From: Epiperipatus broadwayi
Lineage: Eukaryota > Onychophora > Udeonychophora > Euonychophora > Peripatidae
DNA: 64,000 nucleotides
NCBI GenBank assembly: GCA_028023455.1
Contig: JAQFVV010012416.1
Coordinates: 6,925,594 to 6,989,593, forward strand
Direction: 5' to 3'
Shown here: piece after piece, positions 62,090 through 64,000 of the stretch
Layout: each line of letters starts with the position of its first letter
Position numbering within the stretch: position 1 is the first letter of the stretch
Translations under genes and position numbers: made by a program
Notes under the pieces: model-generated
What the model was told of the DNA's origin: nothing
Database searches by the model: none
The model's input: only the letters and a program-made list of their open reading frames with translations

Positions 62090-62242
62090 TTTATCTTTTC
62101 AACATGTATGTGATCAAGTGTATCAGTAGCATGAGATAGCATGGATGGTTGAGGATCATGTGAAAGTCTGAGTTCAAACCTCTATATATTACATATAGAA
62201 TTGCAGTTATGAAAAAGCCTATACTGTAGAAAAAATTTATAT
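62037..62242 (+). mobile_element. Family-2 hammerhead/SINE-like element with 13-bp target duplication
   Basis: Exact TTCAAAAGCATTT at 62024-62036 and 62243-62255. The element begins inside the hammerhead 5' strand (CTGGAACAACTGATGAG), and contains a B-box-like GAGTTCAAACC and the end block CCTATACTGTAGAAAAAATT. This is the cleanest short copy (206 bp) and defines both ends of the family. Confidence 0.88.
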
Positions 62243-63009
62243 TTCAAAAGCATTTTGTACATCCATATAAACGTCCTGTATTTCTTAATAAATAATAAGA
62301 ACTTGTTGAAACATAAACCTGAGTTATCTGCATTTGATAACTTTCAATAGTTTGAATAATTAATATTGCTGCTCTGTTATCCCTTCAATCTCTACAATGT
62401 TGTTCTAATTTTCACTTATAAGGAATCTCATTCCACTCACCCTTCCAATATTTGTGATTTTGTAGTAAAGTACATGTCCTCTTTTTAAATCAGTTGCCTC
62501 TTTATTTTTTCTTATAATAAATCCCATTTCACTTATATGCTTTCAATATTTGTGCCCATATAATAGAGTACATGCTCATTTTTAAAATCAGCTGCCTCTT
62601 CACCTTTTGTTCTAATTTCACAAAAGTTCACCAATGTTCCATTTGATATTAGATAGTTCTTCTTCCAATTTATCTAAACATCCTTCACTTCAAAATAATC
62701 TGCAGTTGTGAGTACTTAAAAATAAAAGGTCATCAGATTACAACCTGGATCTACAATCAAATTATTCTTAGCACCCTCTGTCTTAGGTTACCAGTTGCTG
62801 CCTTGGTTGCAAACATTACTGCCTTCTGGGGATAAAGACCATAATTTAAATTTGTCTGACATAATTGTAAATATCTATATTAAAAAAAGATTATTTGAAT
62901 GCATAATGATTCTGCCTTCAAAAAAACTCAGCTGATACTTTAGTTGAGAACTATCAAGGAATTCTCTTATTCTTCTCTTTGCATATCTTCATATCTTCAT
63001 ATATATATT

Positions 63010-63192
63010 ATAATACTTCTTTCATAAGACTTCAATGCAAACAAATTTTTTTAAAAAAAATATCTTTAAAGCAGAGCAGGTCTGATAAAGCTCTGATGAA
63101 GACTGCTGGATAGTCGAAATTGTAAGGAAATAAAGAAGTTTTTTAAGAAAATTTGTTTGCATTGAAGTGTATATGAAAGAAGTATTATGAGC
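63010..63192 (+). mobile_element. Foldback element containing a third hammerhead-like core
   Basis: The arms AATACTTCTTTCATA…CTTCAATGCAAACAAATTTT and AAAATTTGTTTGCATTGAAG…GAAAGAAGTATT are inverted. The loop contains CTGATGA (63093-63099), stem II GACT…AGTC and GAAA (63116-63119). A cleavage triplet and stem I could not be assigned with confidence. Confidence 0.65.
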
Positions 63193-63199
63193 AATATTT

Positions 63200-64000
63200 A
63201 TATGTGTGTGAAATGATCAAGCAACTGAGAAGAAAGGCCATGAAGGTTTTTTATTTTGAACTTGGAAATAAAATTCAGCAAACTCGCCACACCTATTGGT
63301 GTGTTTTGATGAGCAGTCTGCCTTTTTATTTACCACATAAATAAGCACAGAGAAGAACTTATAGATTAGACACTAGAAATTTGCCCTACTTGGTTCCTTT
63401 GTGAGGTTCAAAGAGGAATTAAAGAGCTTGTTTCAGTTAACAGCAAACTCCTTTCAAAGCACATAATTAATTAATATTTAATTATTTTATTGCTACTTTT
63501 TAATAATTATGCATTGTTAATAATTTTTTGGCGTTCAAAATGTGTGGAATATTAGAAAAAAATACAGATATAAAAGTTAACAAAATTCTTCCCAAATAAA
63601 ATAAATAAATAATTTCTAAAACTAAAGAATAATTGTTTGAGTGTTAATTAAAACTTTCCCTATATTTAAATATATATTCTGAATCTAATTTTTATGTTTT
63701 ATTAGACTATAAGTATCCAAAATAATTAAAAGACTTTAAACAATAAATAAATGTTTTGTTTTTTTTTAAAGTTTTGGATGAAAGAAATATTTCCAAAAAT
63801 TAGTTACAATGTTTATGAAATTTATATTAATCCATTTAAGTAAACAACTAGATTAAAGTAGGTGCGTAATATTCCAATGGTCTACGTATATTCCAGAATA
63901 CAAACGGGAATCGAATATAAAAGTAGATATTAGATTTCAAAAAACCTTTTGTATTTTCTGGAGTGAAGAACATAAGTGAAAGCTGCTCGAAACGCACTAT
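63200..64000. other. AT-rich sequence; possible Penelope-type end at the edge
   Basis: No gene. The last 50 bases include GAGTGAAGAACATAAGTG and GCTGCTCGAAACGCAC, which recall the CTGAAGA…CGAAACG pattern of hammerhead-bearing Penelope elements, but the window ends there. Confidence 0.35.

Larger units (their letters stand above)
59490..62780 (-). mobile_element. Nearly full-length but decayed RTE-like LINE with two nested insertions
   Basis: The 3' end near 59490 shows the standard segment; RT-region sequence runs up to 60740; after an insertion (60747-61039) it resumes at TCATCTAATACATC. Upstream, the minus strand 61917-61717 reads RGHRLVMFRERISNSFFEKK and FKNIMFLINST. This corresponds to the C-terminal part of the endonuclease domain (R-G-x-x-L-x-x-F-x-x-x-x…T-F-F-x-K). 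A second insertion (62037-62242) precedes a further ~500 bp. Total native length is about 2.8 kb. An internal ~50 bp tandem duplication lies at 59950-60050. No intact ORF. Confidence 0.82.

Overview
The window is strongly AT-rich eukaryotic nuclear DNA from an animal. It holds large introns with GT-AG junctions, many microsatellites, decayed non-LTR retrotransposons, foldback and MITE-like elements, and tRNA-derived SINE-like repeats. There is no bacterial-style gene packing. The one real protein-coding gene has a C-terminus of the arthropod alpha-tocopherol-transfer-protein-like type (…GSFRKLGID). That makes an arthropod, perhaps a chelicerate, the most likely source; this is inference, not proof.

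The gene is a CRAL-TRIO (SEC14-like) lipid-transfer protein on the + strand. Six coding exons were assembled by eye: 3410-3569, 13502-13563, 19820-20013, 30502-30612, 35567-35663 and 52509-52663. All internal borders are AG/GT, all phases agree, and together they give an uninterrupted reading frame of 258 codons plus a stop. The N-terminal coding exon(s) must lie left of 3410 and were not recognised, so the gene is 5'-partial here. The five introns (9.9, 6.3, 10.5, 5.0 and 16.8 kb) make up most of the window.

The introns and the 3' flank are filled with mobile-element debris. (i) RTE-like LINE pieces occur at 10.4, 12.9, 27.4, 32.6, 33.1, 48.7-50.5, 52.8, 53.2-54.2, 56.8 and 59.5-62.8 kb. (ii) A second LINE type with a C-terminal CCHC motif forms three nested 3'-end copies at 45.4-47.2 kb and one at 57.4 kb. 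(iii) A gag/ORF1-like element with zinc knuckles is arranged as an inverted duplication at 43.3-45.1 kb. (iv) Foldback/MITE elements lie at 2.3, 6.7, 9.6, 14.5, 18.3, 50.7 and 63.0 kb. (v) tRNA-like SINEs lie at 6.3, 6.5, 26.7, 30.9 and 55.9 kb.

The most striking content is a set of short repeats that carry hammerhead self-cleaving ribozyme motifs. At least two families are present. Family 1 (about 19.5-20.6, 33.7-34.2, 40.7, 48.2, 50.1, 51.0, 53.8 and 60.8 kb) has consensus CCTCA-CTGANGA-stem II-GAAAC-NN-GTC-TGGGG. Family 2 (12.1, 13.7, 28.3-30.1 and 62.0 kb) has CCAA-CTGATGA-stem II-GAAATA..TATA-TTGG and also a Pol III B-box-like sequence. Several copies are bounded by 12-13 bp target-site duplications, some lie inside LINEs, and some are inverted or tandem dimers. 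They look like small hammerhead-bearing retroelements (retrozyme, Penelope-related or Sm-alpha-like). A third, less certain hammerhead-like core sits at 63.1 kb.
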